A DNA stretch of 64,000 nt from Solirubrobacterales bacterium (lineage in GTDB: Bacteria > Actinomycetota > Thermoleophilia > Solirubrobacterales > 70-9), in the NCBI GenBank assembly GCA_025936755.1, contig JAICSS010000002.1, forward strand, positions 62,001-126,000. The letters run 5' to 3'. The notes beneath the pieces are model-generated. The model searched no databases and was not told where the DNA came from. It saw only the letters and a list, made by a program, of their open reading frames with translations. Made by a program: the position numbers and the translations under genes. Positions 26,775 to 34,023 of this stretch are shown here, in pieces (within the stretch, counting starts at the first letter, position 1; each line of letters begins with the position of its first letter).

Positions 26775-27118
26775 GCGATCGCCAGCGCGCCGCAGAGCTC
26801 GGTCACCTCGATCAGCCTGCGCACCTGCCCCGTGGCGCCGAACCCGCCCAGCCGCAGCCCTTGACCGGCGAGCGAGGAGCGGACGAGGAGGATGGCCGCA
26901 AGCGCGGCCGAGTCGAGGAACTCGCAGGCGCGGAGGTCGAGCAAGACGTGACGCTCTCTGGCAGCAGCGAGACGCAGCTCCTCACCGAAGGCCGCTGCAC
27001 CGGAGCCATCCACCTCCCCGACGAGCCGCAGCTCCACAAGGCCTGGAGCCCCCTCGGGGAGGGAGCTTTCGAAACGGCCGATCGGCCGGGTCGGTGCGAG
27101 GTGTCCCGCGGCCACCAT
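26687..27118 (-). CDS. STAS-domain anti-sigma factor antagonist-like protein
   Basis: A 143-residue protein whose middle is a STAS domain: HVLLDLRACEFLDSAALAAI (about 57-76) matches the beta-strand and helix with the phosphorylatable Ser (S70) found in SpoIIAA/RsbV-like proteins. Such proteins bind anti-sigma kinases and so release a sigma factor. The partner is not encoded here. ATG 27118 is the sensible start, since the frame further upstream is antisense to the secreted-protein gene. Its 3' end overlaps the Crp-like gene by 88 bases. Confidence 0.7.
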   Translation of the reverse strand: MVAAGHLAPTRPIGRFESSLPEGAPGLVELRLVGEVDGSGAAAFGEELRLAAARERHVLLDLRACEFLDSAALAAILLVRSSLAGQGLRLGGFGATGQVRRLIEVTELCGALAIAQDRGEAVSRLLEAGAPALRPASSDAPTP

Positions 27119-27274
27119 TCTGTTGTAGCGCCGGGCAGGACGAATTTCCGGATCGCTGTCAGCGCGGTGACAGGGGGCTGCGACTTCCGGGTCGGCCGCC
27201 GTGTTGGCGGGGAGGTGGGAGACATCCAGGGAGGGATGCAAACCGGCCGCCGCGCGGCCCGACGGAAGGACCAG

Positions 27275-28429
27275 ATGACGAACGCAAGACAGCCGAGACC
27301 GGGGCGAAGGCCCGCACTCGCGACGGCGCTCGCCGTGGCGGCGCTGGCGGCGCTTGCCCCGAGCGCCCTCGCAGCCTCCGCGCCCCGCGACCCGATCGCG
27401 AGCGGGACCACCGACCTGCACATGAAGAAGGGCTTCCTGCGCAAGCTCGCCAACGACGCGATCACCGTGCAGGGACTCGGCGCCGGCACCGTCGCCGCCA
27501 GCAAGATCAGGCTCCCGGTACGGAGCGGCGCGCTCGACCCGACCGACGTGCAGGGCTTCCTCGAAGAGCGCGGCGGGTTCAAGCTGGCGCGCGGCGCCCG
27601 CGGCGTGCCGATCACCAAGGTCACCGTCAACACGGTCAGCCTCGGCGTCTACGCGACGATCGCCAAGGCGCACATGCAGCTCGGCAGCCTGCTGCTGCCC
27701 ACCTCCGCCCGCGAAGGCTTCGGCGCCAACCTCAAGGTCGTCAAGCTCTCGCTGACCGCAAAGGCGGCGCGGCGGATCAGCAACCGGCTCGGCCTCCGGG
27801 GCACCCACCGGCTCAACTCCGGCCGGACGCTCAGCAACCTCTACTCCACCGCCCAGCCGGAAACGGTGACGGTGTTGCCCCAGGGGTCTGCGACTCTCGT
27901 CGGCGACACCGCCACGCTCCATAAATTCGCGGAAAAGGGCGTAAAAGTCCCGGACGGGTTCACCGCGGTCGCTCCCGCCGCCCATCCGGACGCCCTCTCC
28001 TTCCAGTTCCCGGTCAAAGGCGGGAACCTGGCGCCGGACGCGAGCAAGGGCAGCATCGAAACCAGCGGCGGGGTACAGATCCTGAAAGAAGCCGAACCGT
28101 TCTCGCCGACGGTGCGGTTGAACAACGTCATCGTCGACTTCAGCGCGAAGACGGCGACGGTGGAACTGGAAATCCTCCCCCACCCGCCGTTCCCCGGAGC
28201 GGTCGGGCGCTCCTCGATCGTCGACCTGACCCTGCCGCCGGGCTCGGTGGTGGCCGATCCCACGGCGAGGACGATCGCGGTCAAAGGCGCCGAAGCCCGG
28301 CTGCAGACGGTGGCGGCCTCGACCCTGAACGACGTGTTCGACCAGCCGGCCCCCGAACCGCCGCCCTCGAGCAACTTCGTGGTCGGCGATCCGCTCGGCA
28401 CCTTCTCGATGACGGTGCAGGCCCGGTAG
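27275..28429 (+). CDS. Secreted protein of unknown function
   Basis: A 384-residue protein with a signal peptide (basic stretch, then a hydrophobic run ending ALAASA, cut near residue 33). The rest is beta-rich and contains two related-looking halves, suggesting a repeated extracellular fold somewhat like HtaA-type modules; that comparison is weak. GGAAGGA precedes the ATG. Codon use in the second half includes AAA and ATA-type codons rare in the neighbours. It lies divergent from the STAS gene and upstream of another secreted protein. Confidence 0.7.
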   Translation: MTNARQPRPGRRPALATALAVAALAALAPSALAASAPRDPIASGTTDLHMKKGFLRKLANDAITVQGLGAGTVAASKIRLPVRSGALDPTDVQGFLEERGGFKLARGARGVPITKVTVNTVSLGVYATIAKAHMQLGSLLLPTSAREGFGANLKVVKLSLTAKAARRISNRLGLRGTHRLNSGRTLSNLYSTAQPETVTVLPQGSATLVGDTATLHKFAEKGVKVPDGFTAVAPAAHPDALSFQFPVKGGNLAPDASKGSIETSGGVQILKEAEPFSPTVRLNNVIVDFSAKTATVELEILPHPPFPGAVGRSSIVDLTLPPGSVVADPTARTIAVKGAEARLQTVAASTLNDVFDQPAPEPPPSSNFVVGDPLGTFSMTVQAR

Positions 28430-28439
28430 ACGGGAGCAG

Positions 28440-28492
28440 GGGCCCGTTCTGTGAAGACGGGCCCGATATCTCCCGTAAGAGCTCTGACGGGA
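28440..28492 (+). repeat. Two tandem hairpins after the secreted-protein gene
   Basis: The first hairpin pairs GGGCCCGT (28440-28447) with ACGGGCCC (28457-28464); the second pairs TCCCGT (28471-28476) with ACGGGA (28487-28492). Both use ACGGG-type arms, so alternative pairings are possible. No T-run follows, so a classic intrinsic terminator is not shown; it may stop or attenuate transcription between the two secreted-protein genes. Confidence 0.5.
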
Positions 28493-28566
28493 ACCGTTAG
28501 CGGCACGTCTCCCTGGGCACCTGAGCATCAGGGACCAGAAGAGAAAGCCAGGGAAGGGAGATCACG

Positions 28567-29346
28567 ATGAAGCGCCGATCGCTGCGGCTGATTCCGGTAC
28601 TCGCCCTCACCATTGCCGTGATCGTCGCCGGCAACGCCCTCGCCGAAAAGGCGACTGTGGTCCGAGCCGGCAACCTGGTGCTGAGGATCAACGGCGGCGT
28701 CACGCCGAAGAAGCTGCCCAGGCACCGGCTCGCACCGATCGCGTTGCGCGCCTCCGGCAGCCTGGCCACCGGCGACGGGAGCCATCCGCCGGCGACGAAG
28801 ACGGTCACCATCGACTTCGACAAGCACGGCACGATCAACGCCCGCGGCCTCCCTGTCTGCCGGGCGGGCAGGCTGCAGTCACGCGACACCAAGGCGGCGG
28901 TCGCCGCCTGCCGCCCGGCGCTGGTCGGCCGTGGCACGACCAGCGTCGAGGTCGCCCTTCCCGAATCGCGGCCGTTCACCGCAAAGGGGCCGCTTGCCCT
29001 CTTCAACGGCGGCGTCAGGCACGGGGTCACGACGATGTTCATCCACGCCTACGTCTCGGTGCCGACGCCGACGGCGATCGTCACCGTGGTCAAGATCAAG
29101 AAGATCCACAAGGGGCCATACGGCACCCGCGCCGTCGCCCGGATACCCAAGATCGCCGGGGGCAGCGGTTCGCTGACCCACTTCGCCTTCTCCATCCACC
29201 GCACCTTCGAGCGCGGCGGCAGGAAGCAGAGCTACCTGCTCGCGCGCTGCGCCAACGGCAGGTTCCGGGCGCACGCGACGATTCAGACCAGCGACGGCAC
29301 CCGGATCTCCGGCTCGATCCTGCGCCGCTGTGTCGCAGTCGGCTGA
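28567..29346 (+). CDS. Secreted protein of unknown function
   Basis: A 259-residue protein with a clear signal peptide (MKRRSLRL followed by a hydrophobic core ending NALA, cut near residue 26). The mature part is basic and beta-rich, with four cysteines that could form disulfides. I do not recognise a family. GGGAAGGGAG lies just upstream of the ATG. It follows the other secreted protein in the same direction and is convergent with the TlpA-like gene, nine bases apart. Confidence 0.65.
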   Translation: MKRRSLRLIPVLALTIAVIVAGNALAEKATVVRAGNLVLRINGGVTPKKLPRHRLAPIALRASGSLATGDGSHPPATKTVTIDFDKHGTINARGLPVCRAGRLQSRDTKAAVAACRPALVGRGTTSVEVALPESRPFTAKGPLALFNGGVRHGVTTMFIHAYVSVPTPTAIVTVVKIKKIHKGPYGTRAVARIPKIAGGSGSLTHFAFSIHRTFERGGRKQSYLLARCANGRFRAHATIQTSDGTRISGSILRRCVAVG

Positions 29347-29354
29347 ACGATGAG

Positions 29355-29849
29355 TCAGCCCGCTGCTCGCAATGCCCGGCGGAAGCCGGCGACCGACTGG
29401 GGGCCAAGCAGGGTCGCTGCGATCCTCCCCTCAGAATCGAGGACGATCGTCGCCGGCAAGCCGATGAAGCCGTAGGGCGCGCCATAGACGCCGTTGGGAT
29501 CGTCGAGCACCGGGAACCTCCAGCCGAACTGCCGCAGGAAGGAGCGGGCGCTCGCTTCCCGGTCGGTGTAGTCGACGCCGACGAGAGCAGCCCGCCCGTG
29601 CAGGGTGCGGTCGAGCCGCTCCAATTCCGGGGCCTCTTCGCGGCAGGGCTCGCACCAGCTGGCCCAGAAGTTGATCAGCGCCGGCTCGCCTCTCAGGCCG
29701 GCGAGCGTGACCCTCGGGCCCTGCAGGACCTTGGCCGGGAGCGGGTAGGCCGGCTGCCCCGTCGTGCCGTTGCCGCCCGCGGTGGCGATCTCGACGGCGA
29801 TCAGCGCGACGACCCCGAGCCCCAAGGCGAAGTAGAGCCGGCGGCGCAC
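29355..29849 (-). CDS. TlpA-like membrane-anchored thioredoxin
   Basis: A 164-residue thioredoxin-fold protein with an N-terminal membrane anchor (about 4-24) and the active site WCEPC in NFWASWCEPCREEAPEL. A TlpA/ResA-type protein reduces cysteines outside the membrane, for instance the CuA site of oxidase subunit II or apocytochrome c. The Sco gene sits six bases upstream on the same strand, which favours the CuA role. The start is GTG. Confidence 0.88.
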   Translation of the reverse strand: MRRRLYFALGLGVVALIAVEIATAGGNGTTGQPAYPLPAKVLQGPRVTLAGLRGEPALINFWASWCEPCREEAPELERLDRTLHGRAALVGVDYTDREASARSFLRQFGWRFPVLDDPNGVYGAPYGFIGLPATIVLDSEGRIAATLLGPQSVAGFRRALRAAG

Positions 29850-29855
29850 GCGAGC

Positions 29856-30464
29856 CTACTCTTCTGCGAGCAGCGGGACGTCGTGCACCAGCTCGGCCGG
29901 CTTGAAGTCAGACGGATAGAGCGTGGTGACCCTGCCGCTGCCGTCGATCCCGTAGATCAGGGCGGAGTGCTCGACCAGGTCGCGCCCGGCCTTCGCCGGC
30001 TTGGCGACGATGTTCCAGTCCTTCCAGACGCGACCGAGTTCGGTCCTGCTGCCGATCAGGTACTTCATCTTGCCCTTCATGCCGTGGTCGTCGACGAACG
30101 CCGTCACCGTCCTGCGGTTGTCGCCGCGGGGGTCGGTCGAAACCGCGATCACCTGCACGTCCTTTGCCTTCGGGCCGAGCTCGGCGAGGGCGGTTTTGAT
30201 GTGGCTGACGATCAGCGGGCAGGTGTCTGGGCAATGGGTGTAGATGAAGGTGAGGAGGACCGCCTTGCCCCGGTAGCCCTCGAGGTCGACGGGTTCAGAG
30301 AGGTAGTTGCGCAGCCGCAGCGGCGGCGCCGCCTTGCGGGAGGAGGCTTCGGCGCCTGCGAACCCAGCCTGAGCGGCGCCCGCCCCGGTCGCCGGGGAAT
30401 CACCACCGCAGCCGGCGAACACGAGCCCGCCCAGGGCGATTGCAGCGACTATCGCTCGTAGCAT
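29856..30464 (-). CDS. SCO1/SenC-type copper chaperone lipoprotein
   Basis: A 202-residue lipoprotein (lipobox FAGC, Cys19). The Sco motif CPDTC in IYTHCPDTCP provides two copper ligands and the later EHSALIYGID provides the third, His. Sco proteins deliver copper to the CuA centre of oxidase subunit II, encoded 10 kb to the left. It is cotranscribed with the TlpA-like gene. A -10 box lies nine bases before its ATG. The island begins about 180 bases upstream of it. Confidence 0.9.
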   Translation of the reverse strand: MLRAIVAAIALGGLVFAGCGGDSPATGAGAAQAGFAGAEASSRKAAPPLRLRNYLSEPVDLEGYRGKAVLLTFIYTHCPDTCPLIVSHIKTALAELGPKAKDVQVIAVSTDPRGDNRRTVTAFVDDHGMKGKMKYLIGSRTELGRVWKDWNIVAKPAKAGRDLVEHSALIYGIDGSGRVTTLYPSDFKPAELVHDVPLLAEE

Positions 30465-30473
30465 CGGCGCCAG

Positions 30474-30479
30474 AAGATA
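30474..30479 (-). promoter_or_regulatory. -10 box for the Sco/TlpA unit
   Basis: On the minus strand TATCTT ends nine bases before the ATG at 30464. It fits TANNNT and implies a leader of no more than about three bases. Confidence 0.4.
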
Positions 30480-30646
30480 GGCGAGACCCTTAAAGGCTGA
30501 TGAAGGCCGCGCTCTTGATCGTCGTATCTCTGACTACCCGGCAGGGGAGGGGCGGGGCGGACCTGTAGATCAGCACCGGCGAAGAAGTCGACGGTGCTTC
30601 GCGCAGTCGCAGCTCGAAACTCGCTTGATAAGCGGGCTTTCGTCCT

Positions 30647-30689
<43 letters not shown>

Positions 30690-30786
30690 ATTGATCCGCT
30701 GGATCGGCTGGACTACGTGGAGCTAGGTTTCAAGCCGATTTCCCGAGATCGAGCTACGTGGGGATCGGCTGGAATCTGTGGGGCAT

Positions 30787-30807
30787 GTTGCCCCATTCGT
30801 TGCCCCA
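30787..30807. repeat. Paired GTTGCCCCA motifs, left end of island
   Basis: GTTGCCCCA occurs at 30787-30795 and 30799-30807, one 12-base step apart. The same pair with the same spacing and orientation lies inside the right end. The arrangement resembles arm-type binding sites of tyrosine integrases; that role is inference. Confidence 0.6.
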
Positions 30808-30855
30808 GCGGCGCTTCGGATGAAAGGGCAGATCTAGCCAAGAAATGCCCGAGAG

Positions 30856-31545
30856 CTACGGATGCTCGGCGAAAAGCCGGGGCATCCGCTCTTCGAGGTC
30901 AATGACCTTCACGTGCGCCCCATGCTTGGCCGTGAAATCCGCGATCGCCATGTCCAAGGAGCCGAACTTGTCCTCAAACAATCTCTGGGTCCGTGAGGAG
31001 CGATCCAGGCCCCAGCTCGCCTTCGACCTGCTCGTCTGAAGGAAGCGGATAGGTTGCTCGCCGAGAACGTACAACTCCGCTGCCTTGTCGGACTCCTCCG
31101 CAGCCAGGTGGACGAGGTCCTTGAACGTCTGCCGCTTGCGCATGGCGTCGCTCCCTTTCCACCGGGCCAGCTTGAACTCCGCGACCCGGCGGTCCGTCTC
31201 TAGGTCGAATGGCCGCGCCCTGTCGTTGCCTGCCGCGAGAGACGGGCGAGCTATCACCTCGCCCGGTTGAAGCAATGCCGGGAGGGAGAGTGCGATCGCC
31301 GTCGCGTGAATCACGTCACTCACCCGACCGATTCGCGCCCTGACCGTTATCGCGTCCTGGAGCAGGCCGGGGGAAATACCGGCGTCCTCGAGCAGACCGC
31401 CGACTTCCGCCTGCGTCGTTCCCTCCAACGCCTCCTCCAGACTGGCGATGGTGTCCGTCAACGGGGCTCGATCAAGAAAGGTCCCCAACGATCTCAGCGC
31501 GGATGGAAAGTCGTCACCGCTCTGCACGCGACGAGGATATGGCAA
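30856..31545 (-). CDS. Island protein with PD-(D/E)XK-like motif
   Basis: A 229-residue protein not matched to a named family by eye. A segment around 112-130 reads FDLETD followed by VAEFKLARW: an acidic residue, then E123-x-K125, the order of a PD-(D/E)XK nuclease core, followed by a basic helix (RKRQTFKDL). The first half is helical. It follows the OLD-like gene by 71 bases on the same strand, so the two may act together. The start is a TTG without a ribosome-binding site; GTG 31527 is an alternative. Nuclease activity is a hypothesis. Confidence 0.55.
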   Translation of the reverse strand: MPYPRRVQSGDDFPSALRSLGTFLDRAPLTDTIASLEEALEGTTQAEVGGLLEDAGISPGLLQDAITVRARIGRVSDVIHATAIALSLPALLQPGEVIARPSLAAGNDRARPFDLETDRRVAEFKLARWKGSDAMRKRQTFKDLVHLAAEESDKAAELYVLGEQPIRFLQTSRSKASWGLDRSSRTQRLFEDKFGSLDMAIADFTAKHGAHVKVIDLEERMPRLFAEHP

Positions 31546-31616
31546 CGAGGGAAGGGAACGGACATCAGAACGGGGGCGCGCCTGGGACGCGCTGGGGCCG
31601 AACCGAGCGCCGGCGG

Positions 31617-33476
31617 CTACGCAGCTAAACCCCGCACAGCGTCAAGGACATCGAGAAGAAAGTCAGGTGGCTGCCCAGCCTGGGCCGCCGCCTGACGGTA
31701 GACGCGCGGGTTCTTGTGAGCTCTGACGCCGAGTTCCTCTCCAATGCGGCTGCAGGCCTCTCCGAAAGCAGGCCACAGAGACTCTAGGTCGCTCTCAAGG
31801 GTGTCTGCGAAGTTGGCGCAACAGTTACGCAGGCCCCGCTCGGGCCAATCGGTGGCTTGCTCACCGCAGAGTTCGAGGATCTGGCGATTGCGCTTTGCTT
31901 GGCCGCCGTCCTGGCCCTCGATATCTCCGTCGAAAAGTGCGACGAACGGAATGTCAAGCTGGCGAAGTATCGCGATGGCAATGACGACGTTGGCCTTTGG
32001 CCCACATGGGGAGACTGCTACCCCGTCGCCGTCGAGTCCGCCCTGGGTGTCGGCAATGCCTTCGAATACAGCAGCGTCGGTCTCTCCCTCGCAAAGAAGG
32101 ACCGCCCGAGCAAAGATCGCCTCGCGAAGGCTGTCGGCAAGGGCCCTTTCAACGTTCTCGGTTACGTCCTTGCCGTAATCGACTGCCTCGATCGTCTCCG
32201 CGATGGACGCCGGATTCGCGGCGACACAGGAGCTGCTGCCGTCAGTCAGCCGCCGGCAGAGACGCAAGTCGGCGAACAGGGCGGGGCGGCTGAAGTAGGG
32301 GGAATGCGTGCTGTATGCGACCTGGATCGCCCGCGGGCCCTCGGTTCCCGCCAGGCGCTCCAAGGTCGCGGCGAGGGCCCTTGCCTGCAGCGGGTGCTGG
32401 TAAAGCTCCGGCTCCTCCACTGCAAGCATCAAAGTTCGGGGACTGCCGGCATGGCCTTCGTCGGTCTCCCCGCTTTCACGTTCTGCGATCTCATGCAGCA
32501 GGCCGATGACAAGCGCTCGCTGAAGCCCGTGACCTTGCAACTCAGGATCGATGGGGTGCCCGCCTCGATCGCTGACCTGGGCGCGAACAGAAATGTCTGG
32601 GGGGCGGGGCGGAGAGATCTGGTCCTGGAGCTTGATGGCAGCCCCTGGAAAGTAGTCCCCGACCCGCTTGGTGAGACCGGAGCTGATCGAGATCAGCTCC
32701 GACCCGCGTGCCTGGCCGACGACTTTCTCTATTGCGTCTTGGGCATCGGCCTGGAGCTTCTCGATCCGCTCGATCGAGGACTCGTCAAGGCCCTCAAGGA
32801 CTGCCAGAAGGCGGGCGAGGGTGCCCCTGCGGCGGTCGTCGCTCAGGGCGTCAGAAGCACTCGCCGTGGCCGAGACGAAGACGTAGTCGAAGCGACTTTC
32901 GAGAGTAGGAGTGCCGGTAAAGCCCCGTAGGTGGCGGGCCTCGGCAGCCATCAACTCGCACTTCTCCGGGTGCTCGCGCTCCCAGACCTCCATATTGGTC
33001 TTGATCTCGTCGGCACTCCGCGCTGGATCGGGAAGTCCAAGCTCCTCCCCGTGGTCGCGGTGCAGCGCGACATAGGCGTTGCGCAGGTCCCGTGCGCCCG
33101 AAATCGCGCGAACTGGCATGAAGTCCGGAAAAACCATGGCATTCCCGGAAAGCTTCTCGCCGTTGGCTTCGCTCCAACTCCGCGTCAAGATCGTTGTCGA
33201 GCCCTGGACATAGGCCCCCAAAGCCTCTCGGTCGCCATCGTTTAGGTCGCCGAACGTCACCGCGACCACGACCTCCCCGACGGGCTCGGGATCGTCAGCG
33301 CCGCGGTGGCGATCGCGTTCCTCGAGATCGCCGCCGTGGAAGAACCAATCAAGGGCATTCAGGACCGTGGACTTCCCGGCGCCGCCAGCACCGACAAGCG
33401 CGGTGAGGTGGTCGAAATCGACCTCCAAGGTTGCGAGGCACCGGAAACCCGCTATTTGGACCTGCGAAATCCTCAC
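31617..33476 (-). CDS. OLD-family ATP-dependent endonuclease
   Basis: A 619-residue protein: ABC-type ATPase with Walker A GAGGAGKST (29-37), a Walker B LMLAVEEPELYQHP, and a C-terminal TOPRIM domain with LLCEGETDAAVFEG and FDGD as acidic metal sites. This is the overcoming-lysogenisation-defect (OLD) fold shared with GajA of Gabija, retron Eco and PARIS-type defence nucleases. No UvrD-like GajB helicase is adjacent, so it is not Gabija. The GTG start has GGGGAG seven bases upstream. It is divergent from the Vsr gene. Confidence 0.85.
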   Translation of the reverse strand: MRISQVQIAGFRCLATLEVDFDHLTALVGAGGAGKSTVLNALDWFFHGGDLEERDRHRGADDPEPVGEVVVAVTFGDLNDGDREALGAYVQGSTTILTRSWSEANGEKLSGNAMVFPDFMPVRAISGARDLRNAYVALHRDHGEELGLPDPARSADEIKTNMEVWEREHPEKCELMAAEARHLRGFTGTPTLESRFDYVFVSATASASDALSDDRRRGTLARLLAVLEGLDESSIERIEKLQADAQDAIEKVVGQARGSELISISSGLTKRVGDYFPGAAIKLQDQISPPRPPDISVRAQVSDRGGHPIDPELQGHGLQRALVIGLLHEIAERESGETDEGHAGSPRTLMLAVEEPELYQHPLQARALAATLERLAGTEGPRAIQVAYSTHSPYFSRPALFADLRLCRRLTDGSSSCVAANPASIAETIEAVDYGKDVTENVERALADSLREAIFARAVLLCEGETDAAVFEGIADTQGGLDGDGVAVSPCGPKANVVIAIAILRQLDIPFVALFDGDIEGQDGGQAKRNRQILELCGEQATDWPERGLRNCCANFADTLESDLESLWPAFGEACSRIGEELGVRAHKNPRVYRQAAAQAGQPPDFLLDVLDAVRGLAA

Positions 33477-33579
33477 GAGCGCACTCCCCGCAACGCCGCT
33501 GCAACAATGGGCTACCTGTCCGCAACGTAGCCGCTGGCGCGGTCGGTTAGGTCCAGGAATTCAGCAGACCGCGACTCAA

Positions 33580-34017
33580 ATGGTCGACCACCTTTCCAAA
33601 GAGGGCCGGAGCCGAGTGATGTCTCGGATTCGGTCAACGGATACCGGGCCCGAGCTCGCCCTGCGGAAGGCTCTCTATGCCGCGGGGGTAAGGGGTTGGC
33701 GCTGCAACGTTCGAACTCTTCCCGGCAAGCCGGACCTAGCGTTCACGCGCGCCCGGGTTGCGGTCTTCTGCGACGGGGCTTTCTGGCACGGTCATCCAGA
33801 ACACTTCACCCCTGGAAAATCAGGACCCTACTGGGACAGCAAGATCGCCCGCACCCAGGATAGAGACCGGCACGCGAACAGCGCGCTCGCGGATATGGGT
33901 TGGCTGGTTCTTCGCTTTTGGGACTTCGAGATCGCACGGAACCTAGAGCAGTGCGTATCGCGAACTGCCGAGCTAGTGAGGTCGAGGCGAGCCGAAACTG
34001 GTACCCATGCCGGGTAG
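33580..34017 (+). CDS. vsr: Very short patch repair (Vsr) endonuclease
   Basis: A 145-residue Vsr-family nuclease. The core VFCDGAFWHGHP with the catalytic Asp, the preceding PGKPDLAF stretch, and the later GWLVLRFWDFEI are present. Vsr nicks beside T:G mismatches that arise when 5-methylcytosine deaminates, and its genes usually travel with cytosine-C5 methyltransferases. Here it points at, and ends six bases from, the double methyltransferase gene. ATG 33580 begins just before the conserved region; no strong ribosome-binding site is seen. Confidence 0.9.
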   Translation: MVDHLSKEGRSRVMSRIRSTDTGPELALRKALYAAGVRGWRCNVRTLPGKPDLAFTRARVAVFCDGAFWHGHPEHFTPGKSGPYWDSKIARTQDRDRHANSALADMGWLVLRFWDFEIARNLEQCVSRTAELVRSRRAETGTHAG

Positions 34018-34023
34018 GAGACA

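Noticed and set aside
30759-30850. C-terminal remnant of an integrase (minus-strand peptide with WGNxWGN)
   Set aside because: Only 33 codons after a stop, no catalytic Arg-His-Arg-Tyr, and the coding look comes from the repeated GTTGCCCCA motif.
31617-33476. Gabija system
   Set aside because: The OLD-like protein fits GajA in outline, but no UvrD-like GajB gene is present on either side.
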